64,000 nt of DNA from Pseudorhodobacter wandonensis (GCF_001202035.1 NZ_LGHT01000025.1:124001-188000); one strand, 5' to 3'; counted from the first letter of the stretch, positions 8,439 to 17,222 are shown. Notes: generated from the sequence alone by a model not told the origin. Program-made: numbers and translations.

Positions 8439-9996
8439 CGCCAAACTAACCTTTGGCCGACCGATTTGGCGTCTATGTGCATTGGTCACGGGAATTGGGC
8501 TGACGCCTTGTACAGTGGGGGCCGAGGCACCGATGTCGGCAATCGACTGGCTTTCAAGCTCGGTCTCAACCCCGGCGCAACCGCTACCGCCTTCCGAGCC
8601 GGACGTAACTGGCGCGGGCGGCGCCATCCCTGAAAACGTGATCGTCTCGGTTCTGGGTGGGCCATCGCCAGATTCTGCGGGTATTTTGCCGCCCCGCGTG
8701 ACCGGCTTGCCAAATGATCTTTGGGGTTTGGGTGAAACCGAGAAAATTGCCGCGTTGATTTCGCAAAAGCGCGATGATTCTCTGCCATCTTTGCAGCAGG
8801 TTTTGATGACACTCATGCTTGCGCAGGCGGCAGCGCCGGCCGATGCGGGAGGGCGCGGGATTTTGCTGCGCGCGCGCATTGACAAGTTGTTAGAGATGGG
8901 CGCCTTGAACGAAGCGGATGCTTTGGTGAAAGCCTCGGGTAAAATGCCGCCCGACATCTTTCGCCGCTATTTCGACATTGCCATGCTGACCGGCCAAGAG
9001 GATCAAGCCTGCACCTATCTGCGCGAGACGCCAGATCTTGCCCCGACCTATCCTGCGCGGATCTTTTGTCTTGCCCGCGCGGGCGATTGGGCCGGCGGTG
9101 CGCTGACACTGCGGATGGCGCAGGCTTTGGGTTATGTGGATGCGGCGGATGATGCGCTGTTGTCGCGGTTCCTGGACCCAGACCTTTTTGAAGGCGAGCC
9201 GCCACTGGAACCGCCATCGCCCGTAACGCCGCTAGCATGGCGGATGCTGGAAGCGATTGGTGAAGGCCTACCGACTGCACCGCTGCCGCTGGCCTTTTCA
9301 CATGCAGAACTGCGCGAGACAGCTGGTTGGAAAGCACAGCTAGAGGCGGCGGAACGGCTGGGCCGCGCCTCGGTTTTAGCCCCGAATGCCTTGCTCGGCA
9401 TTTATACGCAGCGCCTGCCTGCGGCGTCGGGCGGGGTGTGGGACCGGGTTGAGGCGTTTCAGCGCTTTGATACCGCTTTGCAGGCTGCCGACCCGGGTGC
9501 CGTTGCTGAAAGCCTGCCCAATGCATGGAAAATGATGGAACAGGCAGGGCTTGAAGTGACCTTTGCCGAACTGTTTTCGGAACGGCTCATGCGTTTGCCG
9601 TTGACCGATGCCGCAGCAGCTTTGGCGTTCAAAGTAGAGCTGCTGTCATCGCGCTATGAACAAGCTGCCAACCGCCGGACTGCCGCCGACACGGCCGAGG
9701 CCTTTCTGATCGGGTTGGCCAAGGGCAACTTGCAAGGGGTAACGCCGCCCAATAGTCTTGCCCGCGCGATTGCACCTGCGTTTGTGCGCCCTGCCCCGCC
9801 GACAGATCTGATGGCGCTCTTGGCTGAAAAGCGCTTGGGTGAGGCGATTTTACAAGCGGTTGATCTGATACAACGCGGGGTGAACGGCGATTTGCGTGGC
9901 GTGACCGATGGATTGGCGCTGTTTCGCCAAGTGGGGTTGGAAGACCTTGCGCGGCGCACCTCGCTTGAACTGATGCTATTGGAGCGGCGCGGATGA
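8428..9996 (+). CDS. Exported protein of unknown function, Ala/Leu-rich helical
   Basis: This 522-residue protein has an N-terminal hydrophobic signal-like segment (residues about 13-33, ending VGAEA) and a Pro-rich linker (PAQPLPPSEP). A long Ala/Leu-rich body follows that looks like helical repeats without a recognised domain. I do not recognise a catalytic motif. Its start overlaps the preceding small membrane-protein gene and its stop overlaps xerD as ATGA, so all three are probably co-translated. A periplasmic scaffold or TPR-like adaptor role is possible, but that is inference from composition only. Confidence 0.7.
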   Translation: MGSNAKLTFGRPIWRLCALVTGIGLTPCTVGAEAPMSAIDWLSSSVSTPAQPLPPSEPDVTGAGGAIPENVIVSVLGGPSPDSAGILPPRVTGLPNDLWGLGETEKIAALISQKRDDSLPSLQQVLMTLMLAQAAAPADAGGRGILLRARIDKLLEMGALNEADALVKASGKMPPDIFRRYFDIAMLTGQEDQACTYLRETPDLAPTYPARIFCLARAGDWAGGALTLRMAQALGYVDAADDALLSRFLDPDLFEGEPPLEPPSPVTPLAWRMLEAIGEGLPTAPLPLAFSHAELRETAGWKAQLEAAERLGRASVLAPNALLGIYTQRLPAASGGVWDRVEAFQRFDTALQAADPGAVAESLPNAWKMMEQAGLEVTFAELFSERLMRLPLTDAAAALAFKVELLSSRYEQAANRRTAADTAEAFLIGLAKGNLQGVTPPNSLARAIAPAFVRPAPPTDLMALLAEKRLGEAILQAVDLIQRGVNGDLRGVTDGLALFRQVGLEDLARRTSLELMLLERRG

Positions 9997-10928
9997 ATGC
10001 CGAACATGGGCGCTGGGTATCTGTCTTCCTTGAGGCGATGGCCGCAGAATTGGATGCAGCCCGCAATACAAGGCTGGCTTATGGCCGAGATTTGCTTGAT
10101 TTTTCCGAGTGGCTGGAAGCGCGTTCGGACGGCCTTCGGACCGTTGAGCGCGAGGGCATAGAGGCTTATCTGATTTATTGTGATGCACAGGGATTATCCA
10201 AATCCACGCGCGCGCGCAGGCTTTCTGCTATTCGGCAGATGATGCGCTTTGCCTTTGAAGAAGGCTGGCGCGAGGATAACCCGGGCTTGCGCATCAAAGG
10301 GCCGGGCAAGGCCGCGACCTTGCCAAAAACGCTGGATCTGGCTGCGGTAAATGCCCTGATTGCAGCCGCCCCGCAAATCGGTCGCACCACCGAAGAGGCC
10401 ACCCGCAACCGGTGTTTGATTGAAATGATCTATGCCACTGGCATGCGGGTATCAGAGTTGGTCGAACTTCCCGTCGCCGCAGCGCGTGGCGGTCCAGCCA
10501 TGATCTTGGTGCGCGGCAAAGGCGGCAAAGAACGGATGGTGCCACTGTCAGCCCCCGCCAAGGCTGTTTTGGCCGAATGGTTGCACGTGCGGGATGCTGC
10601 CGACAAGGCTGCACATGCCAAAGGCGCCAAGGCCTCAAAGTTCTTGTTTCCCGGCCGTGGTGCCGCAGGGCATTTGACCCGACAACAGTTTTTTGTGCTG
10701 CTAAAAGCGATTGCGCTAAAGGCCGGGCTGGACCCCACGTCTGTCACACCGCACACACTGCGCCATGCCTTTGCGACGCATCTTTTGGCAGGTGGGGCCG
10801 ATTTACGGGTGATCCAAACTTTATTGGGCCATGCCGATCTTTCATCGACTGAAATCTATACCCATGTGCTGGATGAACATCTAAAAGCACTGGTGCTGAA
10901 CCACCACCCTTTGGCGCGCAAAGGCTGA
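9993..10928 (+). CDS. xerD: Site-specific tyrosine recombinase XerD
   Basis: XerD works with XerC at dif to resolve chromosome dimers at division. The protein is 311 residues, with an N-terminal SAM-like core-binding domain and a C-terminal catalytic domain. The catalytic set is present: R152 in ATGMRVSEL, K177 in RGKGGKE, H254 and R257 in PHTLRHAF, H280 in LLGHADLS and the nucleophile Y289 in EIYTHV. No mobile-element context is seen, which supports the housekeeping assignment over a phage integrase. The start overlaps the upstream gene as ATGA. XerC versus XerD cannot be settled by motif alone, but length and sequence favour XerD. Confidence 0.9.
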   Translation: MNAEHGRWVSVFLEAMAAELDAARNTRLAYGRDLLDFSEWLEARSDGLRTVEREGIEAYLIYCDAQGLSKSTRARRLSAIRQMMRFAFEEGWREDNPGLRIKGPGKAATLPKTLDLAAVNALIAAAPQIGRTTEEATRNRCLIEMIYATGMRVSELVELPVAAARGGPAMILVRGKGGKERMVPLSAPAKAVLAEWLHVRDAADKAAHAKGAKASKFLFPGRGAAGHLTRQQFFVLLKAIALKAGLDPTSVTPHTLRHAFATHLLAGGADLRVIQTLLGHADLSSTEIYTHVLDEHLKALVLNHHPLARKG

Positions 10929-10965
10929 ACCCGCGCCGGGGCATTGCAACGATAGGAAATTCGAC

Positions 10966-12270
10966 GTGACCGACAGTATTTTTGACACCGGACTTTGGCT
11001 GACTGCAGGAGCAATTCTTTGCCTGTTGGTGCTCTCTGCTTTTTTCTCGGGGTCGGAAACAGCGCTGACGGCGGCATCGCGGGGTAAGTTGAGGTCACAG
11101 GCCGATCGTGGTTCGGCTGGGGCTGCCACGGCGCTGAAAGTGACCGATGATAGCGAAAAGCTGATCGGCGCATTGCTGTTGGGCAATAACGTGGTAAATA
11201 TTTTGTCGGCCTCATTGGCGACGGCCTTGATGACGCGCCTGTTTGGCGAAAGCGGCGTTGCAATGGCGACGCTGGTGATGACTGCACTTGTGCTGATCTT
11301 TGCGGAAGTTTTGCCCAAAACTTATGCCATCACCAATGCGGAATCTGCCGCGGCAAGGGTTGCCCCTGTTATCCGCCTTATCATTCCGATTTTTTCGCCG
11401 GTGGTGAATTTGGTGCGGGCCTTGGTGCGGGGGATTTTGTATGTTTTTGGCGTGCGCACAGACCCTGACAGCAATATCCTTGCCATGCGCGAAGAAATTG
11501 CCGGCGCTATCGCACTTGGCCATTCCGAGGGTTCGGTCGAAAAAGAAGACCGCGACCGTCTGCTGGGTGCGCTTGACCTGAATGATCGCACCGTCGAAGA
11601 AATCATGCGTCACCGCCGCGATATCGAGATGATCGACGCAGAAAAATCTCCGGGAGATATTTTAAGCCAGGTCCTTGCCTCGCCGCATACGCGCCTGCCA
11701 GTGTATCGGGGCGACGACGAAAACATCCTTGGAGTAGTGCATGCCAAAGACCTGCTGCGCGAGGTGGACAGGCTGTTGCGTACCGGCGCAGGGCGGATTG
11801 CCAAACTGACCGATCTAGACATCCTCAAGGTCGCGATGAAGCCGTATTTCGTGCCAGACACGACCCCGTTGGATGAGCAAATGCGCCAGTTTCTGAAGCG
11901 GCGCACGCATTTCGCTCTGGTGGTTGATGAATATGGCGCCCTCCGCGGCTTGATCACGCTGGAAGATATTCTTGAGGAAATCGTCGGCGAAATTCGTGAC
12001 GAGTTTGACGTTGTGGAAAAAGACCACGCGCTTGCCCGTACCGATGCCGGCGATTACATCGTCGAAGGCGCGATGACGATCCGCGACTTGAACCGGATCA
12101 CTGATTGGGGCCTTGCCGATGACGAAGCAAACACCGTTGCAGGCTTTGTCATCCATGAGGCACAGCTGATCCCGAATGAAGGCCAGGTGTTCAGCTTTCA
12201 CGGCTTTCGGTTTGAGGTAGTGACGCGCAAGGAAAACCGCATCACCATGCTGAAAATCCGCCCTTTATAG
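10966..12270 (+). CDS. CNNM/CorC-family membrane protein with CBS domains (hemolysin-like)
   Basis: This 434-residue protein has the CNNM (DUF21) membrane domain at residues about 1-190 with several helices (AGAILCLLVLSAFFSGSETAL opening the domain). A CBS pair follows around 205-330, and a C-terminal CorC_HlyC domain after about 345 (EGAMTIRDLNRI). Relatives act in Mg2+/Co2+ efflux or divalent-cation homeostasis; the old hemolysin name is misleading. The start is a GTG at 10966 preceded by GATAGGAAA. It lies 37 bases after xerD and may be read through from it. The actual ion is not shown by the sequence. Confidence 0.88.
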   Translation: MTDSIFDTGLWLTAGAILCLLVLSAFFSGSETALTAASRGKLRSQADRGSAGAATALKVTDDSEKLIGALLLGNNVVNILSASLATALMTRLFGESGVAMATLVMTALVLIFAEVLPKTYAITNAESAAARVAPVIRLIIPIFSPVVNLVRALVRGILYVFGVRTDPDSNILAMREEIAGAIALGHSEGSVEKEDRDRLLGALDLNDRTVEEIMRHRRDIEMIDAEKSPGDILSQVLASPHTRLPVYRGDDENILGVVHAKDLLREVDRLLRTGAGRIAKLTDLDILKVAMKPYFVPDTTPLDEQMRQFLKRRTHFALVVDEYGALRGLITLEDILEEIVGEIRDEFDVVEKDHALARTDAGDYIVEGAMTIRDLNRITDWGLADDEANTVAGFVIHEAQLIPNEGQVFSFHGFRFEVVTRKENRITMLKIRPL

Positions 12271-12397
12271 CCTGAAATGATCTATCTGGTCAGGCCGCCG
12301 TTCGATCGCGGCGAAACCGACCGTGAATTGCCGCTTTAAGGCATTGCTATGGGCGCACCACAGCCTAGAACGATGTGGGACAAAGTAAGGATTAGCT

Positions 12398-14434
12398 ATG
12401 ACCACCCCTGATGCATTGGTAATTTTCACCCCTTCGGGCAAGCGTGGGCGCTTTGCGCTGGGAACGCCGGTTCTAGCTGCTGCACGGCAGCTGGGGGTCG
12501 ATCTGGACTCTGTCTGTGGGGGGCGCGGGATTTGTTCCAAATGCCAGATCAGCCCCGGCTATGGCGAGTTTGCCAAGCATGGGGTGACAGTGTCCGAAGG
12601 CGCGCTGTCGGAATGGAACGCTGTCGAGGAACGCTATAAATCCAAGCGCGGGTTGATTGACGGGCGGCGGCTGGGCTGTCAGGCCAAGGTGCAAGGCGAT
12701 GTGGTCATTGACGTGCCGCCTGAAAGCCAGGTTCATAAGCAGGTTATCCGCAAGCGGGCCGAGGCACGGCAAATCCATCTCGATCCATCTGTAACATTGC
12801 ATTACGTCGAAGTGACCGAGCCGGATATGCACGACCCCTCGGGTGATTTTGAGCGGCTGTCGATGGCGCTGCGCGACCAATGGCAGGTTGCGGCGGTACG
12901 GGCCGATCTGTCGGTTTTAACGCGGTTGCAAACCACATTGCGCAAGGGCGAATGGAAGGTCACAGTTGCCCTGCACCGCGAACGCGATGACGAGGTTCCG
13001 CGCATCATGCACCTCTGGCCGGGCCTGTATGAAGGCACGATATACGGCGTTGCGGTTGATTTGGGGTCAACGACCATCGCGGGGCACTTGTGCGATTTGC
13101 GCTCGGGCGAAGTATTGGCATCATCGGGCCTGATGAACCCGCAAATCCGCTTTGGTGAGGATTTGATGAGCCGCGTCAGCTATTCGATGATGAATGAGAC
13201 AGGCGCGGCCGAAATGACTGCTGCCGTGCGCGCGGGTATGAACACGTTGTTCGCCAATATCAGCGAAGAAGCGGGCATCGACAAAGGCCTGATTATGGAT
13301 GCAGTCTTTGTCTGCAACCCGGTGATGCACCACCTGTTCTTAGGGATCGACCCATATGAGCTGGGCCAAGCGCCCTTTGCGTTGGCCACTTCGGGCAGTT
13401 TGCACCTGACCGCCCGCGATCTGGATTTGCAGCTGCACCCCTCGGCGCGGGTCTATATTCTGCCCTGCATCGCAGGTCATGTCGGCGCAGATGCGGCAGC
13501 GGTGGCCCTGTCCGAGGCTCCGGAAAAGTCAAAAGATCTGGTGTTGGTGGTTGATGTTGGCACCAATGCCGAAATTCTGTTGGGAAATGAGGAAAAGGTT
13601 TTGGCCTGTTCCTCGCCCACCGGCCCCGCCTTTGAAGGCGCGCAAATCAGTTCCGGCCAACGTGCCGCCCCCGGTGCGATTGAGCGGGTTGAAATTGACC
13701 CCGTGACCAAAGAGCCGCGTTTCAAGGTGATCGGGTCGGATCTCTGGTCAGATGAGGCAGGCTTTGACGCGGCCATTGCCACAACAGGCATCACTGGTAT
13801 TTGCGGCTCTGGTATCATCGAGATGGTCGCAGAAATGCGAATGGCGGGGTTGGTCGATGGGCCGGGGTTGATTGGCTCGCCCGAGCAGACCGGCACCGAC
13901 CGGATTTTTCAAGACGGTCGCACGCATTCCTATCTAATCTGGGATGGCACGGCCGAAGGTGGGCCGCGCATAACTGTGACCAACCGAGATATTCGCGAAA
14001 TCCAGATGGCCAAAGCGGCGCTCTATTCTGGCGCGCGTTTGCTTATGGACAAATTTGGCGTTGATAAAGTCGATCGTATCGTGCTGGCCGGCGCGTTCGG
14101 CGCGCATATCAGCCCTAAACATGCGATGGTGTTGGGCATGATCCCCGATGTGCCGCTGAACAAGGTTTCCTCGGCTGGGAATGCTGCAGGTACCGGCGCA
14201 CGCATTGCACTGCTGAACCGCAAGGCGCGGGCCGAAGTGGAATATACCGTCAGCCAGATCCACAAGATTGAGACCGCGATTGAGCCGCGTTTTCAAGAGC
14301 ATTTTGTGAATGCATCAAACATTCCGAACGCCGTGGAAAGCTTCCCCAACCTGTTTTCCATCCTCACCCTGCCGGATGTGAACTTTAACACCGGCGATGG
14401 CGAAGGTGGCGGACGCAGGCGGCGGCGCGGCTAA
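12398..14434 (+). CDS. RACo-like corrinoid-activating ferredoxin/ASKHA ATPase
   Basis: This protein of 678 residues has an N-terminal plant-type [2Fe-2S] ferredoxin domain with C40, C46, C49 and C94. A linker leads to a C-terminal DUF4445/ASKHA ATPase domain with phosphate-binding segments VDLGSTTIAG near 225 and VDVGTNAEILLG near 383. Characterised relatives (RACo, RamA-like in concept) reduce inactive Co(II) corrinoids on methyltransferases in an ATP-dependent way. The usual partners, a corrinoid protein and methyltransferases, are not in this window, so the client lies elsewhere in the genome. The gene has its own 127-base upstream gap and GTAAGGA ribosome site, and stands between a CNNM gene and a sigma factor. 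Confidence 0.88.
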   Translation: MTTPDALVIFTPSGKRGRFALGTPVLAAARQLGVDLDSVCGGRGICSKCQISPGYGEFAKHGVTVSEGALSEWNAVEERYKSKRGLIDGRRLGCQAKVQGDVVIDVPPESQVHKQVIRKRAEARQIHLDPSVTLHYVEVTEPDMHDPSGDFERLSMALRDQWQVAAVRADLSVLTRLQTTLRKGEWKVTVALHRERDDEVPRIMHLWPGLYEGTIYGVAVDLGSTTIAGHLCDLRSGEVLASSGLMNPQIRFGEDLMSRVSYSMMNETGAAEMTAAVRAGMNTLFANISEEAGIDKGLIMDAVFVCNPVMHHLFLGIDPYELGQAPFALATSGSLHLTARDLDLQLHPSARVYILPCIAGHVGADAAAVALSEAPEKSKDLVLVVDVGTNAEILLGNEEKVLACSSPTGPAFEGAQISSGQRAAPGAIERVEIDPVTKEPRFKVIGSDLWSDEAGFDAAIATTGITGICGSGIIEMVAEMRMAGLVDGPGLIGSPEQTGTDRIFQDGRTHSYLIWDGTAEGGPRITVTNRDIREIQMAKAALYSGARLLMDKFGVDKVDRIVLAGAFGAHISPKHAMVLGMIPDVPLNKVSSAGNAAGTGARIALLNRKARAEVEYTVSQIHKIETAIEPRFQEHFVNASNIPNAVESFPNLFSILTLPDVNFNTGDGEGGGRRRRRG

Positions 14435-14472
14435 CGGATTGACGGCACATGCAAGCCTGATAGGGTCGCGCC

Positions 14473-15018
14473 ATGACCGATGATCCGATAGCCACGCTTC
14501 TGACCCGCATCGCCGCGCAAGACCGCGCGGCGTTTCGTGATATCTATTCGGCAACATCTTCGAAACTTATGGGCGTTCTGCTGCGTATCTTGGGAAATAG
14601 ATCCGAGGCAGAAGATGCATTACAAGAAGTTTACACCCGAGTATGGCTGCGTGCTGCCCGCTTTGATGCGGACAAAGGTCGTGGCATGACTTGGCTCATC
14701 ACCATCGCGCGAAACCATGCGATTGACCGCCTGCGCAGCCGATCCGTGCAGTCGAACAATGACGATGGCGAAGCCGTGGCGCAAGTGGCCGACAAAGGCC
14801 GCGGCGTGTTGCAATCGCTGATGGCCGAGGGCGAGGCACGCCGCGCAGTTAAATGCTTTGGTGAACTTGCACCTGATCGTTCTGCGGCTGTGCAGGGTGC
14901 CTATCTTGAAGGCCTGTCTTACGAAGACTTGGCCGTGCAATTTAGCGTGCCGCTGAACACCATGCGCACATGGCTGCGCCGCAGCCTTCTAGCCTTACGG
15001 GAGTGTTTGGACCGATGA
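14473..15018 (+). CDS. ECF-type RNA polymerase sigma factor
   Basis: This 181-residue extracytoplasmic-function sigma factor has region 2 (residues about 25-95, with SEAEDALQEVYTRVW and MTWLITIARNHAIDRLR) and region 4 (about 125-178, with LSYEDLAVQFSVPLNTMRTW forming the DNA-recognition helix-turn-helix). It overlaps the anti-sigma gene by four bases as ATGA, the usual sign of a sigma/anti-sigma pair. Because the next gene is RskA-like and is followed by a fasciclin protein, the closest functional analogue is SigK of mycobacteria. The inducing signal is not evident. Confidence 0.92.
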   Translation: MTDDPIATLLTRIAAQDRAAFRDIYSATSSKLMGVLLRILGNRSEAEDALQEVYTRVWLRAARFDADKGRGMTWLITIARNHAIDRLRSRSVQSNNDDGEAVAQVADKGRGVLQSLMAEGEARRAVKCFGELAPDRSAAVQGAYLEGLSYEDLAVQFSVPLNTMRTWLRRSLLALRECLDR

Positions 15019-15680
15019 CCGAACCTGACATCCCCGAAAAAGACGCAACAGACCTGCTTGCCGCCGAATATGTGCTTGGCACCCTGACGCTGCAGGAACG
15101 CGAGGTCGCAACCACCCGCATCAGGCGTGACGCGCATTTCGCGCTGGCCGTCGAACGGTGGCAGGCGCGGCTAGCACCTCTGAATGCCGATTATGCAGAT
15201 GCCCCTGCCCCTAATCTGCTGCCACAGATAGAAGCGCGCATATTCGGTGTGCCGTCCAAGCCTAAGCATAGGTTGTCGTATTGGAAAAGCTGGTTTGGCG
15301 GTGCATCAATTGCAGCGGCATTGGGTGTGGCCGTGCTGATCTATTTGCCAAGCGCGCCGCTGCCCTTTACGCCGCTGACCACGCTTGCCGCCGAAAACAG
15401 CGATCTGCGCTATCAAGTGGGCCTGCGCGGCAATGAATTGCATATCACCCGTATTTCAGGGTCAGAGGCCGAATCTGGCCGCGTGCATGAGCTGTGGTTG
15501 ATTGTAGGCAATGCAGCACCTGTGTCATTGGGCCTGATTACCGGTACAGATCAAACCTTAGCCACAACCGGCCTTGCGCCCGGCATGGTACTGGCCGTTA
15601 GCCTAGAGCCTGCGGGCGGTTCGACCACCGGTGCGCCGACAGGTCCTGTCTTGGTGACAGGCGTTATCGAAAAAATCTAA
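15015..15680 (+). CDS. RskA-like membrane anti-sigma factor
   Basis: This is a 221-residue single-pass anti-sigma factor. The N-terminal cytoplasmic zinc-less anti-sigma region (AAEYVLGTLTLQERE near residues 16-30) binds the sigma factor. A transmembrane helix lies around residues 100-120 (SIAAALGVAVLIYL). The periplasmic part carries the RskA C-terminal signature (GRVHELWLIVGNAAPVSLGL, then GAPTGPVLVTG at the end). I start it at 15015, where ATGA overlaps the sigma stop, and not at the upstream in-frame ATG. Characterised relatives are degraded by regulated proteolysis, including site-2 proteases; an rseP gene is present in this window at 59.9-61.2 kb, but a functional link is inference. Confidence 0.88.
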   Translation: MTEPDIPEKDATDLLAAEYVLGTLTLQEREVATTRIRRDAHFALAVERWQARLAPLNADYADAPAPNLLPQIEARIFGVPSKPKHRLSYWKSWFGGASIAAALGVAVLIYLPSAPLPFTPLTTLAAENSDLRYQVGLRGNELHITRISGSEAESGRVHELWLIVGNAAPVSLGLITGTDQTLATTGLAPGMVLAVSLEPAGGSTTGAPTGPVLVTGVIEKI

Positions 15681-15698
15681 AAGTTTTTTCACTGCGCT

Positions 15699-15726
15699 GA
15701 AACTTTCCCACAATCGCCTCCGTAAC
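15699..15726 (+). promoter_or_regulatory. Candidate ECF-type promoter for the fasciclin gene
   Basis: A GAAACTT element at 15699-15705 and a CGTAAC element at 15721-15726 are separated by 15 bases. This resembles the GGAAC/GAAC -35 and CGTC/CGTA -10 pattern of many ECF sigma promoters. It lies 48 bases upstream of the fasciclin start and just downstream of the anti-sigma stop, so the neighbouring sigma factor is the natural candidate to read it. It is a sequence match only. Confidence 0.5.
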
Positions 15727-15774
15727 TTCGAGCATACCAAAGGGATTGGCCCTTGGATGAAACGGAGAAACACC

Positions 15775-16326
15775 ATGTTGACCAAACGTATCGCTTCCCT
15801 CACCGCTGCTTTTGCTTTGATGTCGGGGATGGCGCTGGCCGAAAACCCGATGGTTGGCGGCGCTGCCATGTTCGAAGACAAAAACATTGTTGAAAACGCC
15901 GTGAACTCGGCAGATCACACCACGCTGGTTGCGGCTGTCACAGCAGCTGGCCTTGTTGAAACGCTGCAAGGCAAAGGCCCGTTCACCGTGTTTGCGCCCA
16001 CCAATGACGCATTCGCCAAATTGCCAGCAGGCACCGTTGAAACCTTGATCAAGCCGGAAAACAAAGATCAGCTGACCAAGATTTTGACCTGCCATGTCGT
16101 TGGCAAGGCTGTGATGTTGGACGCGCTGAACAAAATGATTGCCGATGATGGCGGCAAGCACCCTGTGCCAACGCTTGGCGGCTGCACATTGCAGGCAAGT
16201 TATGAAGGCGACATGGTCAAACTGACGGATGAAAACGGCAATGTTGCCACCGTCACGATCGCTGACGTCAAGCAATCCAACGGTGTGATCCATGTGATCG
16301 ACACTGTCATGCTGCCAAAAATGTAA
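15775..16326 (+). CDS. Secreted fasciclin (FAS1) domain protein
   Basis: This 183-residue exported protein has a Sec signal peptide (residues about 1-22, AAFALMSGMALA) and one FAS1 domain. The conserved H1 segment is FTVFAPTNDAFAKLP and the C-terminal H2 segment is GVIHVIDTVMLPK. FAS1 domains mediate adhesion or matrix interactions. The start at 15775 has GGAG seven bases upstream; the in-frame ATG at 15757 has no better site. It follows an ECF sigma/RskA pair and has its own ECF-like promoter, so it is probably the main target of that sigma factor. A strong hairpin follows at 16412-16445. Confidence 0.92.
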   Translation: MLTKRIASLTAAFALMSGMALAENPMVGGAAMFEDKNIVENAVNSADHTTLVAAVTAAGLVETLQGKGPFTVFAPTNDAFAKLPAGTVETLIKPENKDQLTKILTCHVVGKAVMLDALNKMIADDGGKHPVPTLGGCTLQASYEGDMVKLTDENGNVATVTIADVKQSNGVIHVIDTVMLPKM

Positions 16327-16411
16327 TTGCTTTGGGGCGGTGTTCCTGTCCCCCTTGCCCGCCCCGGCTGGTTCGGTTTTTACGAGTATGCATCGATGTG
16401 TCGACCGAACC

Positions 16412-16445
16412 AAAAGCCCTCTGGATATTTTTCCAGGGGGCTTTG
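16412..16445 (+). terminator. Hairpin terminator after the fasciclin gene
   Basis: AAAGCCCTCTGG at 16413-16424 pairs with CCAGGGGGCTTT at 16433-16444 (12 bp with one G-U), with an AT-rich 8-base loop. It lies about 86 bases downstream of the fasciclin stop. The T-run is short, so efficiency is uncertain. Confidence 0.65.
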
Positions 16446-16672
16446 AACAATTTGTTCTTCTGCAGCATGATGCCGCCCGTTTGGGCCGCGAAGACCCACT
16501 ACGCCCTAAAATACAATGCTTGCCGCCAAATTTGGGCACATACATTTCCGGCAAATCCATGGCGGCGGTTGCAAATCGTCCACGCATAGCAACGCAACCA
16601 AGATGCATTTCCCCTCCCGACCGCGCATCTTGCTTGACGGCGGCGCGCGGCTGTCCTATTTGGGCGAAAGAT
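16446..16672. other. Gene-free spacer before tRNA-Gly
   Basis: Together with the fasciclin terminator this makes a gap of about 345 bases between the fasciclin stop and the tRNA. Open frames run across it, but they read through the tRNA gene and have neither a ribosome site nor a recognisable product. I see no further feature, apart from the assumption that the tRNA promoter lies here. Confidence 0.5.
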
Positions 16673-16746
16673 GCGGGTGTAGCTCAATGGTAGAGCAGCA
16701 GCTTCCCAAGCTGAATACGAGGGTTCGATTCCCTTCACCCGCTCCA
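16673..16746 (+). tRNA. tRNA-Gly (anticodon CCC)
   Basis: A complete 74-base tRNA cloverleaf including the encoded CCA can be read. The acceptor stem GCGGGTG pairs with CACCCGC, the D-arm is GCTC..GAGC, the anticodon loop is TTCCCAA giving anticodon CCC, and the T-arm contains GGTTCGATTCC. The outermost anticodon-stem pair (G-A) is a mismatch. The sequence resembles the E. coli tRNA-Gly(CCC) gene in layout. Confidence 0.95.
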
Positions 16747-16848
16747 ATCCCAAAACCTAAGCTTTTAACGCACGTGCTATGGCAGCCCCCTTTTCATGCC
16801 GCTCTGCTCAGGCTAGGCAGTGGTATTGCATGCATAAAGGAGCATCCC

Positions 16849-17199
16849 ATGGCAGAGATTACCCGTATCGGCGTTGGCCCGCGTATGAGCGAAGCAGTTG
16901 TTCACAATGGCACTGTTTACTTGGCCGGTCAGGTTGGCACGCCAAACGCGTCCGTCACTCAGCAAACTCAGGATTGTCTGGCCGAGGTTGACCGTATTCT
17001 GGCAGCCGCCGGAACCGATAAAACCCGCATGCTGATGGTACAAATCTGGCTGGCCGATATGGCGGATTTCGCTGAAATGAATGCGGTTTGGGATGCTTGG
17101 GTACCGGCTGGCCACACGCCTGGCCGTGCAACGGGCGAATCCAAATTGGCAGCGCCGGCCTACAAGGTCGAAGTAATCGTGACCGCTGCTTTGCCTTGA
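16849..17199 (+). CDS. RidA/YjgF-family protein
   Basis: This 116-residue protein belongs to the Rid family, whose canonical members hydrolyse reactive enamine/imine intermediates made by PLP enzymes. The body shows the family pattern NGTVYLAGQVG near residues 20-30 and the C-terminal PGRATGESKLAAPAYKVEV, with the substrate-binding Arg in GRAT and the Glu in KVEV. The start at 16849 has an excellent AAAGGAG site six bases upstream; the long upstream open frame runs through the tRNA and is not real. It ends convergently with pgi, separated by a bidirectional terminator. It may be a RidA paralogue rather than RidA proper. Confidence 0.88.
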   Translation: MAEITRIGVGPRMSEAVVHNGTVYLAGQVGTPNASVTQQTQDCLAEVDRILAAAGTDKTRMLMVQIWLADMADFAEMNAVWDAWVPAGHTPGRATGESKLAAPAYKVEVIVTAALP

Positions 17200-17222
17200 T
17201 GCAAGAACGGTGCAGAAATTAG

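Noticed and set aside
9993-10928. Phage or integron integrase
   Set aside because: The length, catalytic residues and operon context fit XerD; there are no attachment sites or phage genes nearby.
16340-16693. Frame overlapping the tRNA-Gly gene
   Set aside because: It runs into a perfect tRNA, has a random composition and no ribosome site.
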